Origin: Nitrosomonas sp. Nm34
GTDB taxonomy: Bacteria > Pseudomonadota > Gammaproteobacteria > Burkholderiales > Nitrosomonadaceae
Length of the DNA: 40,926 nt
Direction of reading: 5' to 3'
Assembly: GCF_900113925.1 (NCBI RefSeq)
Contig: NZ_FORD01000026.1
Coordinates: forward strand, 1-40,926
Shown here: in pieces, positions 1 to 8,356 of the stretch
Layout: each line of letters begins with the position of its first letter
Position numbering within the stretch: position 1 is the stretch's first letter
Notes under the pieces: model-generated
What the model saw: the letters and a program-made list of their open reading frames with translations, nothing else
What the model was told of the DNA's origin: nothing
Database searches by the model: none
Position numbers and translations under genes: made by a program

Positions 1-177
1 AACACTGATATTTTAGAAAGCCGTAAAGCAAAAAGTTTTACTATTGGCGCACTTTATCACTTGAGCAGGCGTACCAATCTATTTGGCGGTTATCAACAAG
101 TTAATGTAATAGATAAAAATAGCCCAGTTGATCGCGATCGTAGTACCTGGACGGTAGGGATGCGTCATCTTTTTTGA
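1..177 (+). CDS. Gram-negative porin, C-terminal fragment
   Basis: The reading frame is open from base 1 and ends at TGA 175-177, so only the last 58 residues are present. They show alternating hydrophobic/polar beta-strand pattern (GALYHLSRRTNLFGGYQQ) and end in the sequence TWTVGMRHLF. A C-terminal phenylalanine after an amphipathic strand is the usual assembly signal of outer-membrane porins, and the ALYHLSRRT..Y..Y pattern is typical of betaproteobacterial 16-strand porins (porin_4 type). The protein would form a trimeric diffusion channel in the outer membrane. The start and promoter lie outside the window, and the specific substrate cannot be told from this fragment. Confidence 0.75.
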   Translation, partial: NTDILESRKAKSFTIGALYHLSRRTNLFGGYQQVNVIDKNSPVDRDRSTWTVGMRHLF

Positions 178-469
178 TGCTAAACTAGGAAAGTCCGGAA
201 TCATCCTTTTTTGATTAGGCTTTAGTTTTCAATTCATATTTCCTATTAGCGAATTTTTCTTCGCGCTTCAGAGATTTGAACTATCTTCTATTGGAGGTAC
301 ATATTCTGATCTAAGCGGTTACCCTGGCCGCATTTTGTGAACTTCAGGTAAGCATCTTGATGATTTATTCATAACTCCATTGTCTCAAAAAATGGAATTA
401 ACGCTAAGCCAGGGAGACTTACTGATGGAAAATCTTATTTAATTGGCAGGCTGGCCATATATCACTCAC

Positions 470-485
470 TGTGATTTTTCTCACA
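470..485. promoter_or_regulatory. Perfect CRP-type operator, orphaned
   Basis: TGTGA-TTTTTC-TCACA matches the E. coli CRP consensus (TGTGA-N6-TCACA) at all ten conserved positions. Read rightwards, a class II arrangement would put a weak -10 (TACCTT, 507-512) about 30 bases away. No gene follows before the IS5-type remnant at 654, so the site may be the leftover promoter of a displaced gene. The match is seen directly; function is inferred. Confidence 0.5.
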
Positions 486-653
486 GATAATTCAGTCTGT
501 GTAAGTTACCTTGTAATCGTTTAAGGTTATTTGATATTGCTACATAGTTGCTCCTGAAATAACAGCAAGTGATTGATATTATAGATAGATTGTATTGTTT
601 GCGATGGTCATAACGACCGGGAATGTTAAAATGGCAGTTATTTTCTAGTCGAA

Positions 654-1911
654 ATGGTGATTAAGAATACTAAGACGCAGCAGTACGATTCATCAAGCGA
701 ATTTGTTTGGAACAGATTTATTGATGCAGCTTGATCCTACCGATCTATTGCTGAAGCTTGCATCGGTAACACCATGGGAAGTGTTTGAAGAATTATTCTC
801 GACGCATTACACGGCATCGATAGGAGCGCCCAATAAGCCGATCCGGCTGATGTTGGGCTATTGATACTGAAACAGTTAGAAAATTTGAGTGACGAATCGG
901 TAGTATTGCAATGGAAGCGCAATTCATACTACCAGGCTTTTTGCGGGCTGAAAGAATTCCAGCGAAAACTGCCTTGCCATAGCAAGGAACTGGTTCACTT
1001 TCGTAAGCGCATTGGCGCTGAAAGCGTAGAGCGAATTTTTCAGATGAGCATTGGTCTGCATGGAGATTGGGCATTGGAAGATGTCATTCATGTGGAGACG
1101 ACAGTCCAAGAGAAGAGCATCACATATCCGACCGATAGCAAGCTTGCAATTAAGATCATCAATCGCCTGAACAAGATTGGCGAATACATGGTGTTACACA
1201 AGGCGACCTTCGTTAAGGAAGTCAAATCATTGCGTCTGGCGATCCGCATTTCTGTCATGTGGCCAAACGAGCGAAAGCCAAACGCGCCCTGAAGCGGCTG
1301 AGAACCATTGTTGGAATTTTGATGCGGGAGCTGAGGAGGCAATTACCGCAACACTGCTTGTTCGAGTGCTATCAACGAGATTTTCTCTTGTATGAACAGA
1401 TTCTAGCGCAACAACCGAAAGATATAAACAAGATCTACTCGCTGCATGAATCGCAAGTGTACTGTGTGGCCAAGGGAAAAAATCACAAACAATACGAATA
1501 CGGCACTAAAGCATCGATAGCCGGTACTGCGAAAAGAAATTTGATCGTTGGCGTTGTCAGCCACGAACAGAACTTGCATGACAGTCATACGTTACCGGAA
1601 ATATTGCGTCATGTGAGATAATCGCGCAGGAAAGCCGCCAAGCAAGCCGTATGCGATCGCGGCTATCGTGGGCAACGCGAAGTCAACGGCACGAGAATCA
1701 TTCTGCCGGGGAAAGCGCTCAAACGAGATACGCATTACCAGAAAGATAAGAAGCGAAAACAATGCAGAAGGCGCGCAGCCATTGAACCGATTATCGGTCA
1801 CCTGAAATCGGATTACCGATTGGCGCGAAACTATTTGAAAGGTGCTGTGGGTCTGTGGGTGATCGCATCAACTTGCTGATGGCCGCTGCCGCCTGGAATC
1901 TGAAACAATGA
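654..1911 (+). pseudogene. IS5-family (ISL2/IS1478-like) transposase, degraded
   Basis: Translated pieces in shifting frames reconstruct one DDE transposase. ATG 654 gives MVIKNTKTQQ; a shifted frame gives ANLFGTDLLMQLDP, then KPIRLMLGY. An in-frame TGA follows near 859, then YLKQLENLSDESVV. Next come the DDE-family segments VHVETTVQEKSITYPTD and KIYSLHESQVYCVAKGK. The C-terminus reads RRAAIEPIIGHLKSDYRL and ends MAAAAWNLKQ-stop. There are frameshifts near 685, 1256 and 1620. The last is an 8-bp tandem duplication (CTGTGGGT at 1845-1852 and 1853-1860) that throws the final segment out of frame. The element is clearly inactive. I could not define its terminal inverted repeats with confidence. 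GC is visibly higher than in the AT-rich flanks, consistent with insertion. Confidence 0.8.
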
Positions 1912-2508
1912 CTGTCGGCCATTTTTTTGTTTTTCTTCCCATGGCGAAGATTACAAGTTTCACAGACTCTTTGATAAATGAAGATTAAACCGCGATTTTA
2001 CTTTATTAATACGCTATCTTTTGAAACTACTGATACAAAATGGCGATTAATGAGGTTTTTTAGGGTCGACTACATATTTTTAATATGCTCATATGAGGTT
2101 TCATATTTTTATATGATGTAAAAATATGAAACATAAAATATAAAAATACTTTGTCATAGAATTCCATGCTAATTGGATTATTTGAATAAATGAATTGTAT
2201 TAGTGAAGGATGATCGATGATTAAAAAGTATTAATTTATAATTGCTTATGGAGATAAATAATTTGTAACTACTCGCTCCCTAAAAATATTCAAAAAAATT
2301 TTACAGCTTTTTGGGCGAGAAAAATTCAATTTTGTGCCGCACTGATAACTTTCCATGGTAGTCACCTTAGATCGAGTGATGAGCCATTTTAGCGTGGTTT
2401 TGCTGTTTTTTTAGGCGAGTCTATTTTATCCTCACTGATTGGCTTACCAGGCGCCCCAAAAAAACCATGTTATGATGAAGTTATTGATAATAACTCATTG
2501 ACATCAAC
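1912..2508. other. AT-rich intergenic stretch
   Basis: About 600 bases separate the IS5-type and IS66-type remnants. The sequence is strongly AT-rich with runs such as repeated ATATTTTTATATG. I see no plausible coding frame, RNA gene or clear operator. The last 100 bases probably belong to the left end of the IS66-type element, but I could not identify its terminal repeat. Confidence 0.4.
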
Positions 2509-3126
2509 GTGGCGAGCCTGGATAAAATCTCAGTTAGAGACGAAGTCAGCCGTTTAAAAGCAGATTTTGATCGTCTTGGCGCTGAAGGGAAACTCTCTTC
2601 TGAAAGCCAAGCAATCATGAACAGCCTATTTATGATTGTCGAGCTGATCCTGGCTATTTTTCTTGAGCGCAACACCAAAAAAGACAGTAACAATTCCAGC
2701 AAACCTTCTTCGCAAACATCGAAAGATGAATCCGTGTTAAGTCATCCTGGAAATAATGGCAAAGGCAAAAGTGAGAACAAAGACCAAGCCAGCAATAGCC
2801 GCGTTAACGAAACCGTTACAATTTCTCTGGCCCTCACTTGCGAGGTTTGCGCTCAAGATCTGAGTGAGGTTCCCTGTATCGATCATGAAAGGCGAAGTGG
2901 AATCGAGATGGTAGTCGAGAAAGCCATTGATCATGTGGATGCTGAAATTAAATACTGTCCAGCCTGTGGTGTCACGGTAAAAGGCGTCTTCCCACCAAGC
3001 ATGCACGGCTCGTTACAATATGACGATGGTTTAAAGGCTTTTGTGATTAACTTGCTGATCGGTCAGTATCATCCACCTTCCGATCTTTTGATCGATATAT
3101 GGCCTTTATTTCGCAGGGCCAGGTAA
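2509..3126 (+). pseudogene. IS66-family transposase (TnpC), N-terminal fragment
   Basis: A GTG start gives MASLDKISVRDEVSRLKADF, followed by a helical region with the hydrophobic stretch IMNSLFMIVELILAIFLER. A low-complexity linker (NNSSKPSSQTSKDE) follows, then a zinc-ribbon-like part with paired cysteines (CEVCAQDL and CPACGVTVKG). Linker plus zinc-finger plus GLKAFVINLL is the N-terminal layout of IS66 TnpC. Full-length proteins run to about 500 residues, so only the first 40 percent remains: homology ends after LIGQ and the frame closes soon after. The DDE catalytic domain is missing and no TnpA/TnpB partners are nearby, so this copy is non-functional. Confidence 0.75.
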
Positions 3127-3576
3127 GTAGAACCAAGTAAATATTGAGCAATTTTTTTTACGAAAGACGCGACTCTTGGAGTGGGCCTTTGAAATTCTTT
3201 GCTGCAAACATTTTTGTATGTATCCGTGATTGTAATTATTTTTCTCATATGGATACTCACTATTTTGCCAAATTACCAATCGTTGATGCTAAGAACAGCA
3301 AGATTGCAGCCAACCATTCTAACTTTGTGTGTGGTGCTTTGCCCCCACTCTTATGGAAGCTGTTTATAGCAGCGATCCCATCTAAAAATTGATCTTTAAT
3401 AATGATCAGCTAAAAAAGATGGAGTTATCTGATCATGGCTTTGCCTATTCTGCCAATCATGTCATGAGTGCTAGTGTAATCGGTATAAATTCTTCTCTTT
3501 TGAGATTACTTTTCTCGTCGATGTTATGTGGAGCAACATTTTTTACCCTTTTTTCGATAAGACGAATGGTCGCTCT
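3127..3576. other. Unassigned sequence between IS remnants
   Basis: The stretch lies between the IS66 fragment and the IS3 fragment. Short open frames occur, but none has a ribosome-binding site or recognisable domain. It is probably decayed mobile or displaced DNA. Confidence 0.3.
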
Positions 3577-3818
3577 ATTACAAAGTTGAGCATTGATGAC
3601 AGGTTGCTACCATGACAAAATTTTTGTTGAGCGGTTATGGCTTACAGTAAAGTATGAACTCCTATACACCAACTGACTTAAAGGATGTAAGGCAGAGTCT
3701 CGCCCAGTGGTTTGACTGGTGCAATCAGGAATGCTTTGACTAAAATCTTGATAGCCAGATACCGGACGAGGTCTATTATCAATACACAATAATTTACCAA
3801 GCAATCAGTGCTTACTAA
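3577..3818 (+). pseudogene. IS3-family transposase OrfB, C-terminal remnant
   Basis: From about 3592 one frame reads DKIFVERLWLTVKYELLYT, then RQSLAQWFDWCNQECFD, an in-frame TAA, and NLDSQIPDEVYY. These match the rve integrase C-terminus of IS3 OrfB proteins (consensus DNIFVERLWRSVKYE...FYN..RPHQSLD..TPDEVY). A few upstream codons in another frame (ITKLSIDD) correspond to the preceding K-I-S-M-D-G segment, showing a frameshift near 3600. The D-D portion upstream and OrfA are absent. This is a dead fragment next to the 3' end of the minus-strand gene at 3954-4292, which it may have truncated. Confidence 0.7.
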
Positions 3819-3953
3819 CTCTATTTGTCAGAGCCTAATCCTATTCTCAGGCTGTAAAGTTTAGGGGAGCCACTTCAAAATCATAATCTATTTCCTGTTT
3901 ACAATTTGGCTTATTTACAGAGTGTTTTGCTAAAGGATATCAAGTTAACTTCT

Positions 3954-4292
3954 TTAATCCTCTGACCTAAAGTTTACTGAATAATCAGCTGGCAAATGAT
4001 TCTGTTGTGCCCAGGTGCATGCACAAGTGACTTCTTCGATAACTGTTGATATATTCGCGTTGACACCAGCAAAATCAGGAAGAGGTATGCCACGTAGAAG
4101 AGCCATCCAGTACAGTAGCTCTACCATTTCGGCTGTAGCGCATGCAGAACAGATTTCTGGTGCAGGTGGCGTTATTGCCAACGATTCAGGGTTTGTACTA
4201 TGATTTTTATTTGCTGTACCAGTTAAAGGGATTAACATGGCGCTTGCACTAGTAGCAGCTGCTTCAGCTTTGTTGTGAGTTAGAATAGTCAT
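3954..4292 (-). CDS. Small protein resembling a piece of vanadium haloperoxidase, possibly truncated
   Basis: The gene encodes 112 residues. AAAGGAGC stands 7-8 bases before the ATG, a strong ribosome site, so translation here is credible. Residues about 40-75 (PPAPEICSACATAEMVELLY and WMALLRGIPLPDF) resemble, from memory, a segment of bacterial vanadium-dependent haloperoxidases, in which PPAP..S...A.EM.ELYW.AL.RD.PF precedes the PAP2-like catalytic domain. Preceding residues (NKNHSTNPESLAI) also suit that family. The vanadate-binding Lys/Arg/His residues of the full enzyme (500 or more residues) are not present, and the downstream DNA turns into an IS3 remnant. It may be a truncated, rearranged gene, or a genuinely small protein. 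Four cysteines occur in two pairs (CSAC, CAC). A CRP-type promoter lies upstream. Confidence 0.5.
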   Translation of the reverse strand: MTILTHNKAEAAATSASAMLIPLTGTANKNHSTNPESLAITPPAPEICSACATAEMVELLYWMALLRGIPLPDFAGVNANISTVIEEVTCACTWAQQNHLPADYSVNFRSED

Positions 4293-4435
4293 TTTTTTGC
4301 TCCTTTCGTAATTCGTAAGTTTTTCATTAATATAAAAGTCATAATTTTTAAACCAAACGCTTGTAGTGGATTAGAAATATGTTGCTATTTTTATTTAGTC
4401 CAGCTTGTGCGCTATAGACACCAAGTGAGTGATGA

Positions 4436-4485
4436 CGATTACAAGATAATTGATATGAATCGAATCGTCTGTGAGGAAAATCACA
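4436..4485 (-). promoter_or_regulatory. Predicted class II CRP-dependent promoter
   Basis: TGTGA-GGAAAA-TCACA at 4470-4485 is a perfect CRP consensus. On the minus strand a -10-like TATCTT occupies 4448-4443. If transcription starts near 4436, the operator is centred at -41.5, the exact class II spacing. The start codon of the small haloperoxidase-like gene is about 145 bases downstream. The operator is seen directly; the transcription start is inferred. Confidence 0.55.
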
Positions 4486-5085
4486 CTACATAATATGTAT
4501 GCTTTAATTGCCGATTAATCTTGCTAGCTAATCCTTTTGGCTGGTAATACTGAAAGCAGAATTAGCTAGTCATTAATAATTCCTTACTCTTATTTGTATA
4601 AATATTGCTGTCTAGGGAGATTGAAAAAACATAAGATTGGGTTGAATTGAGTCTCTTTGCTCGCTGTTTTGGTGATTTTGATGAAACCAAAGTAGTAAGA
4701 ATGTAATTCTTGTGATGATATTTTTCGCATTAAACTGGAACAGATTTTCGACAAGAGTCTTCAGCTGTATGGTCTGGCTGGAAGATTGGCTGGTCTATAG
4801 AACGAGCGACTTGAATATATGTAGAGTCTACTCAAAAAGTATTTTTCATAGCCATTTAAGATTTATGACTCATAACCTCTTGTCTATAAGATATATTATT
4901 CACGATAACATGCGGTTTAATAAAAAATGATCGAACATAGGTGAGCTTGCATTCAAATCAAATGCAAGGGTTTCTACATGATTTCTTCAAAAATCTTGCA
5001 CTTAAATAGGGGTTTTATGACATTAGTTAATAAAAACAATCATTTATAATTCCCAGGTAAGCTCAATGTATTCAGAGGAGATCAT
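4486..5085. other. AT-rich intergenic stretch
   Basis: I see no convincing gene or RNA between the CRP-type promoter and the next transposase remnant. Confidence 0.3.
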
Positions 5086-5259
5086 CCTCGTATTTCGAGC
5101 TGTCTGATAGGAGGCCTGCACTACCTGAAGCAAGCTTTCAACGAAACGGATGAGACGGTAAAGTAATGCTGGGTGGAGAGATCCTTATAACACTACTTCT
5201 CTAGGGAAGAATATATTTGGTATGAATTTCCAATCGATCCCAATCAGATGGTGAGATTT
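5086..5259 (+). pseudogene. IS5-family (ISL2-like) transposase remnant
   Basis: A single frame with two internal TAA stops reads LIGGLHYLKQAFNETDETVK-stop-CWVERSL-stop, then HYFSREEYIWYEFPIDP and NQMVRF. This follows the DUF772 region of IS5-type transposases (consensus GLHYLK..FNLSDE..VERWVENPYWQYFCGE.YFQ.E.PIDPSQMVRFR). Only about 58 codons survive and nothing recognisable flanks them. It is different from the copy at 654-1911, in which the equivalent segment reads YLKQLENLSDESVVLQWKRN, so it is an independent insertion. No function remains. Confidence 0.65.
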
Positions 5260-5365
5260 AGTATCTTTACGAAGTATGCGAAATTGATACTAATTTTTAA
5301 GACCGCAATTAGTGGATGAAGTGGGAAGGAGCTTGGGGATGAGTAATTAATATACATATATAAAT

Positions 5366-7684
5366 ATGATCAATTGGTTCATACGCTCTATTTTGGCCTT
5401 ATTGATTGGTTTGGTCGGGGTTATAGTGTATTTGATGCCACTGGGAGCAATTGTAGAGGAAAAATATGGATTAAGCTGGCTATTTCATTTCCGAGGCGCA
5501 ATACCTGCGCCGACTGATGTTATCGTCATTGCACTCGACCAATCATCTGCTTCTGAGTTAGATTTACCGCTTAATCCTAAGGAATGGCCACGTGATCTGC
5601 ATGCTGATTTAATTGATAAGCTCGGGGATGGTGGTGCTGAAATCATTGCATTCGATCTGAGATTCAGTACTTGCGGTAGTAGTCCTGAAAGTAATGAAAA
5701 GCTAGCGCATTCGATAAAAAAGGCTAGCAATGTAGTTTTGGTAGAAAGATTAATCGATTCCCGTGATACAGATTACTTTCCATACCGGACAGAAAAAAAA
5801 ATCGATGATTGTCAAACTGACTATGTAATTGGTTCTGAATTGGATGATACGAAAAGAAAAGAAGAGCTTTTCTTTCGGGATTATCCAGGGCTAGTTGGTG
5901 TTTGGCGCTTGCCAATTTTGCCTATTATTGCCGAAGCTGCGAGAGGCGCTGCTCCATTCATTTTACCCAGAGGTCCTGTGACACAGTATTGGGCATTCAA
6001 TGCCAGTGCAGGTGATATCCCTTCGTTGCCATCGGTTATGTTACAGATTTTCGCGCTCAAAGCTTATGATGATTTTGTTCATCTACTCCACTCTGTGGAG
6101 CGTTTATTGGTCACCCAAATACCAACCAGTGCGTATGATTTCGACATCGAGGATCTAATATTTACATTGCGAAATGCATTTGTCAACAATGAAAAACTGA
6201 TTGATGTGATGCAGCATGAACTGGATCGGAGTCAGTTTATTACCCATGATAATAAAAAGATCATCCATGCATTGCTCAATCTGTATTCCGGAAGCGAAAC
6301 ACGGTATCTTAATTTTTATGGGCCACCCCGCACCATAAAAACAATACCATATCATCAGGTTTTGCAGTCTGACGGTGCTGGTAATAAAATGATGAATATA
6401 AAAGGAAAAATCGTCTTTATCGGTGTGTCTGCTGGTAGTTTTAGCGAGCAGGATGAGTTAAGAGATGATTATGCCACGGTATTTAACCGATCAGATGGTT
6501 TGCAGATTAGTGGTGTCGAGATTGCTGCAACAGCTTTTATTAACTTACTGGATGATAGTCACATACGTCCGTTACCTTTGATCAGTACGTACTTAATTCT
6601 TTTTCTGTCTGGTTTCACGCTGTGCTTTGTTTTTCTAGTTTTACCGGATCGAAGTGCAATGCTGGTGGGTATCATATTAGTGCTTTTATACGGCTATGCT
6701 GCTTATTATTTTTTTAAAACAGATAATTTATGGTTGCCTGTAGTCATGCCTTTGGTTCAGGCGCTTTTGGCTTTCGGTACGGCGATATTGTTGAAATATG
6801 CTGAATCTGTTAAAGAGCGCCACATTCTCAGAGAAGCATTCGGTAAATATGTACCGGAGCAGGTAGTTAATGATTTTGTAAACAATGCGGGAAAAGAAAC
6901 AGCAGGCAACCAGTTGCTTTATGGGATTTGCATGGATACAGACGCTGATAAGTATACAGAGCTCGGTGGAAGATTGAGCCCAACAGAGCTCAGGTTGTTC
7001 ATGAATGATTATTACGCAACCTTGTTCAGGCCAGTAAAACAGTATGGTGGTATCGTATCTGATATAAAAGGTGATGCCATGCTAGCTTTATGGGCAGCAT
7101 CAGCTGCGTTATCCTCTCAGCGTAGACAGGCATGCTTTGCCGCACTTGAGATTATCAAGGCTGTTGAGCATTTTAATTTGACTAACCGAGAATTTCAGCT
7201 GCCTACCAGAATTGGTCTGCATGCTGATGAGATGACATTGGGAAACGTCGGCGCTATTCATCATTATGAATATCGTGCTGTCGGAGATATCGTTAATACC
7301 GCCAATCGTATTCAGGGTGCAAACAAATATTTTAAAACTCGTTTGTTATTGTCAAAAGCAGTCCTTGAGGACTTGGATGATTTTCTTGTGCGTCCTATGG
7401 GGAAGATTTTGCTTTCTGGTAAAACAGTTCCGATCGATCTAGCAGAACTGATAGCCTGCAAGAAGGAGATCAATGATGATCAAATTTGGTTATGTGAAGG
7501 TTTCGCTAATGGCTTACGAGCATATGAATCTCAAAACTGGGCAAGTGCCTGTAATTATTTCTCCGAAATTCTACAAATTTTTCCTGACGATGGACCATCC
7601 CACTTTTTCCTGAATCTTTGTCAGAATTATCGCTTGAATCCCCCCCTATCTTGGGATGGGATTACTCGCATGCCAGGGAAATAA
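5366..7684 (+). CDS. CHASE2-domain class III adenylate/guanylate cyclase
   Basis: The 772-residue inner-membrane sensor cyclase has an N-terminal signal-anchor (about 5-27). A periplasmic CHASE2 domain follows (about 45-400; PTDVIVIALDQSSASEL, GGAEIIAFDLRF, GKIVFIGVSAG), then three membrane helices (about 404-478). A cytoplasmic class III cyclase domain spans about 515-690. The two metal-binding aspartates are present (D526 in DTDADKYT; D570 in KGDAML), as are the transition-state Asn and Arg (N644 and R648 in GDIVNTANRI). The lysine usual three residues before the GD is not evident, so ATP versus GTP preference is uncertain. The C-terminal 80 residues look TPR-like (FANGLRAYESQNWASACNYF). 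No good ribosome site precedes the ATG. CHASE2 cyclases are often found next to FecR-domain proteins, as here. Confidence 0.88.
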   Translation: MINWFIRSILALLIGLVGVIVYLMPLGAIVEEKYGLSWLFHFRGAIPAPTDVIVIALDQSSASELDLPLNPKEWPRDLHADLIDKLGDGGAEIIAFDLRFSTCGSSPESNEKLAHSIKKASNVVLVERLIDSRDTDYFPYRTEKKIDDCQTDYVIGSELDDTKRKEELFFRDYPGLVGVWRLPILPIIAEAARGAAPFILPRGPVTQYWAFNASAGDIPSLPSVMLQIFALKAYDDFVHLLHSVERLLVTQIPTSAYDFDIEDLIFTLRNAFVNNEKLIDVMQHELDRSQFITHDNKKIIHALLNLYSGSETRYLNFYGPPRTIKTIPYHQVLQSDGAGNKMMNIKGKIVFIGVSAGSFSEQDELRDDYATVFNRSDGLQISGVEIAATAFINLLDDSHIRPLPLISTYLILFLSGFTLCFVFLVLPDRSAMLVGIILVLLYGYAAYYFFKTDNLWLPVVMPLVQALLAFGTAILLKYAESVKERHILREAFGKYVPEQVVNDFVNNAGKETAGNQLLYGICMDTDADKYTELGGRLSPTELRLFMNDYYATLFRPVKQYGGIVSDIKGDAMLALWAASAALSSQRRQACFAALEIIKAVEHFNLTNREFQLPTRIGLHADEMTLGNVGAIHHYEYRAVGDIVNTANRIQGANKYFKTRLLLSKAVLEDLDDFLVRPMGKILLSGKTVPIDLAELIACKKEINDDQIWLCEGFANGLRAYESQNWASACNYFSEILQIFPDDGPSHFFLNLCQNYRLNPPLSWDGITRMPGK

Positions 7685-8356
7685 TATAATAAAGACCTTG
7701 AGGAATTTAGTTTAATCTCTATTCCCTAGTATTGAGCAGGTAATTAGAGTAATAACTGCTTCTGATATCAGCGTTTTGGAGAAATTTTCAAATGTTGGCT
7801 GTACCATACCCAAACACTACCGCGTATTTGATTTTGTAAATTATTCAGCAACTCGCCGAAAGCCTCGCAAAGATTCCCAATCAATATAATTTCTTGGCCA
7901 GGATTCACCAAAATCCAGATAAAGATAATTAGTTATGCGTATATATAATACGCTTGCAATTTAAAATATTATTTAAAAATAAATAGTTATTTAATGTTCC
8001 AATTCTCTTGTTGTATGATTCTGATGGTTTATTAATTTAGTATTTTATTAACGCTGCATAACGTAATGGCATAAAAATTTAACATTTTTAACATAAAACA
8101 GTGCTAAGATTCACACTCATCAAAATCCTTGTCGCTAATAAGGTTTCTAGGCATCCGGCGGTTTTCCGGTTTGATTTTGGTACATAATGACAATTTAGGA
8201 TAATAAGAAAGAAATCTCTGCATAACTGGCTTTCCGGATAGTTTTATCTTTATAAGTAATTGATATTACAAGTTATACGTACATAGAAGAACTCTGAAAA
8301 CATAATTATGCATGAGTCTCATAAATATGAAGAGGTGATTTATTTATCAGTGTGCA
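7685..8356. other. Intergenic region upstream of the FecR fusion
   Basis: The 670 bases carry no plausible gene. From 8100 there is a CRP-like operator, followed by short hairpin-forming segments: CCTT/AAGG at 8127-8143, and CCGG/CCGG at 8155-8169, with CAAAATC 8121-8127 able to pair with GATTTTG 8173-8179. They match no riboswitch class I recognise. The long gap suggests that the FecR fusion has its own promoter rather than sharing the cyclase transcript. Confidence 0.4.
8100..8141 (+). promoter_or_regulatory. CRP-like operator and -10 before the FecR fusion
   Basis: AGTGC-TAAGAT-TCACA at 8100-8115 keeps three of five bases in the left half and all five in the right half of the CRP consensus. 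A -10-like TAATAA at 8136-8141 gives near class II geometry, with a start near 8148-8149. The long leader to ATG 8357 is then about 210 bases. The site is weaker than the two perfect ones, so this is tentative. Confidence 0.35.

Noticed and set aside
3389..3589. 66-codon open frame
   Set aside because: No ribosome site; it ends where the IS3 remnant begins and resembles nothing I know.
4712..4930. 72-codon open frame
   Set aside because: No ribosome site or recognisable domain; lies in AT-rich debris.
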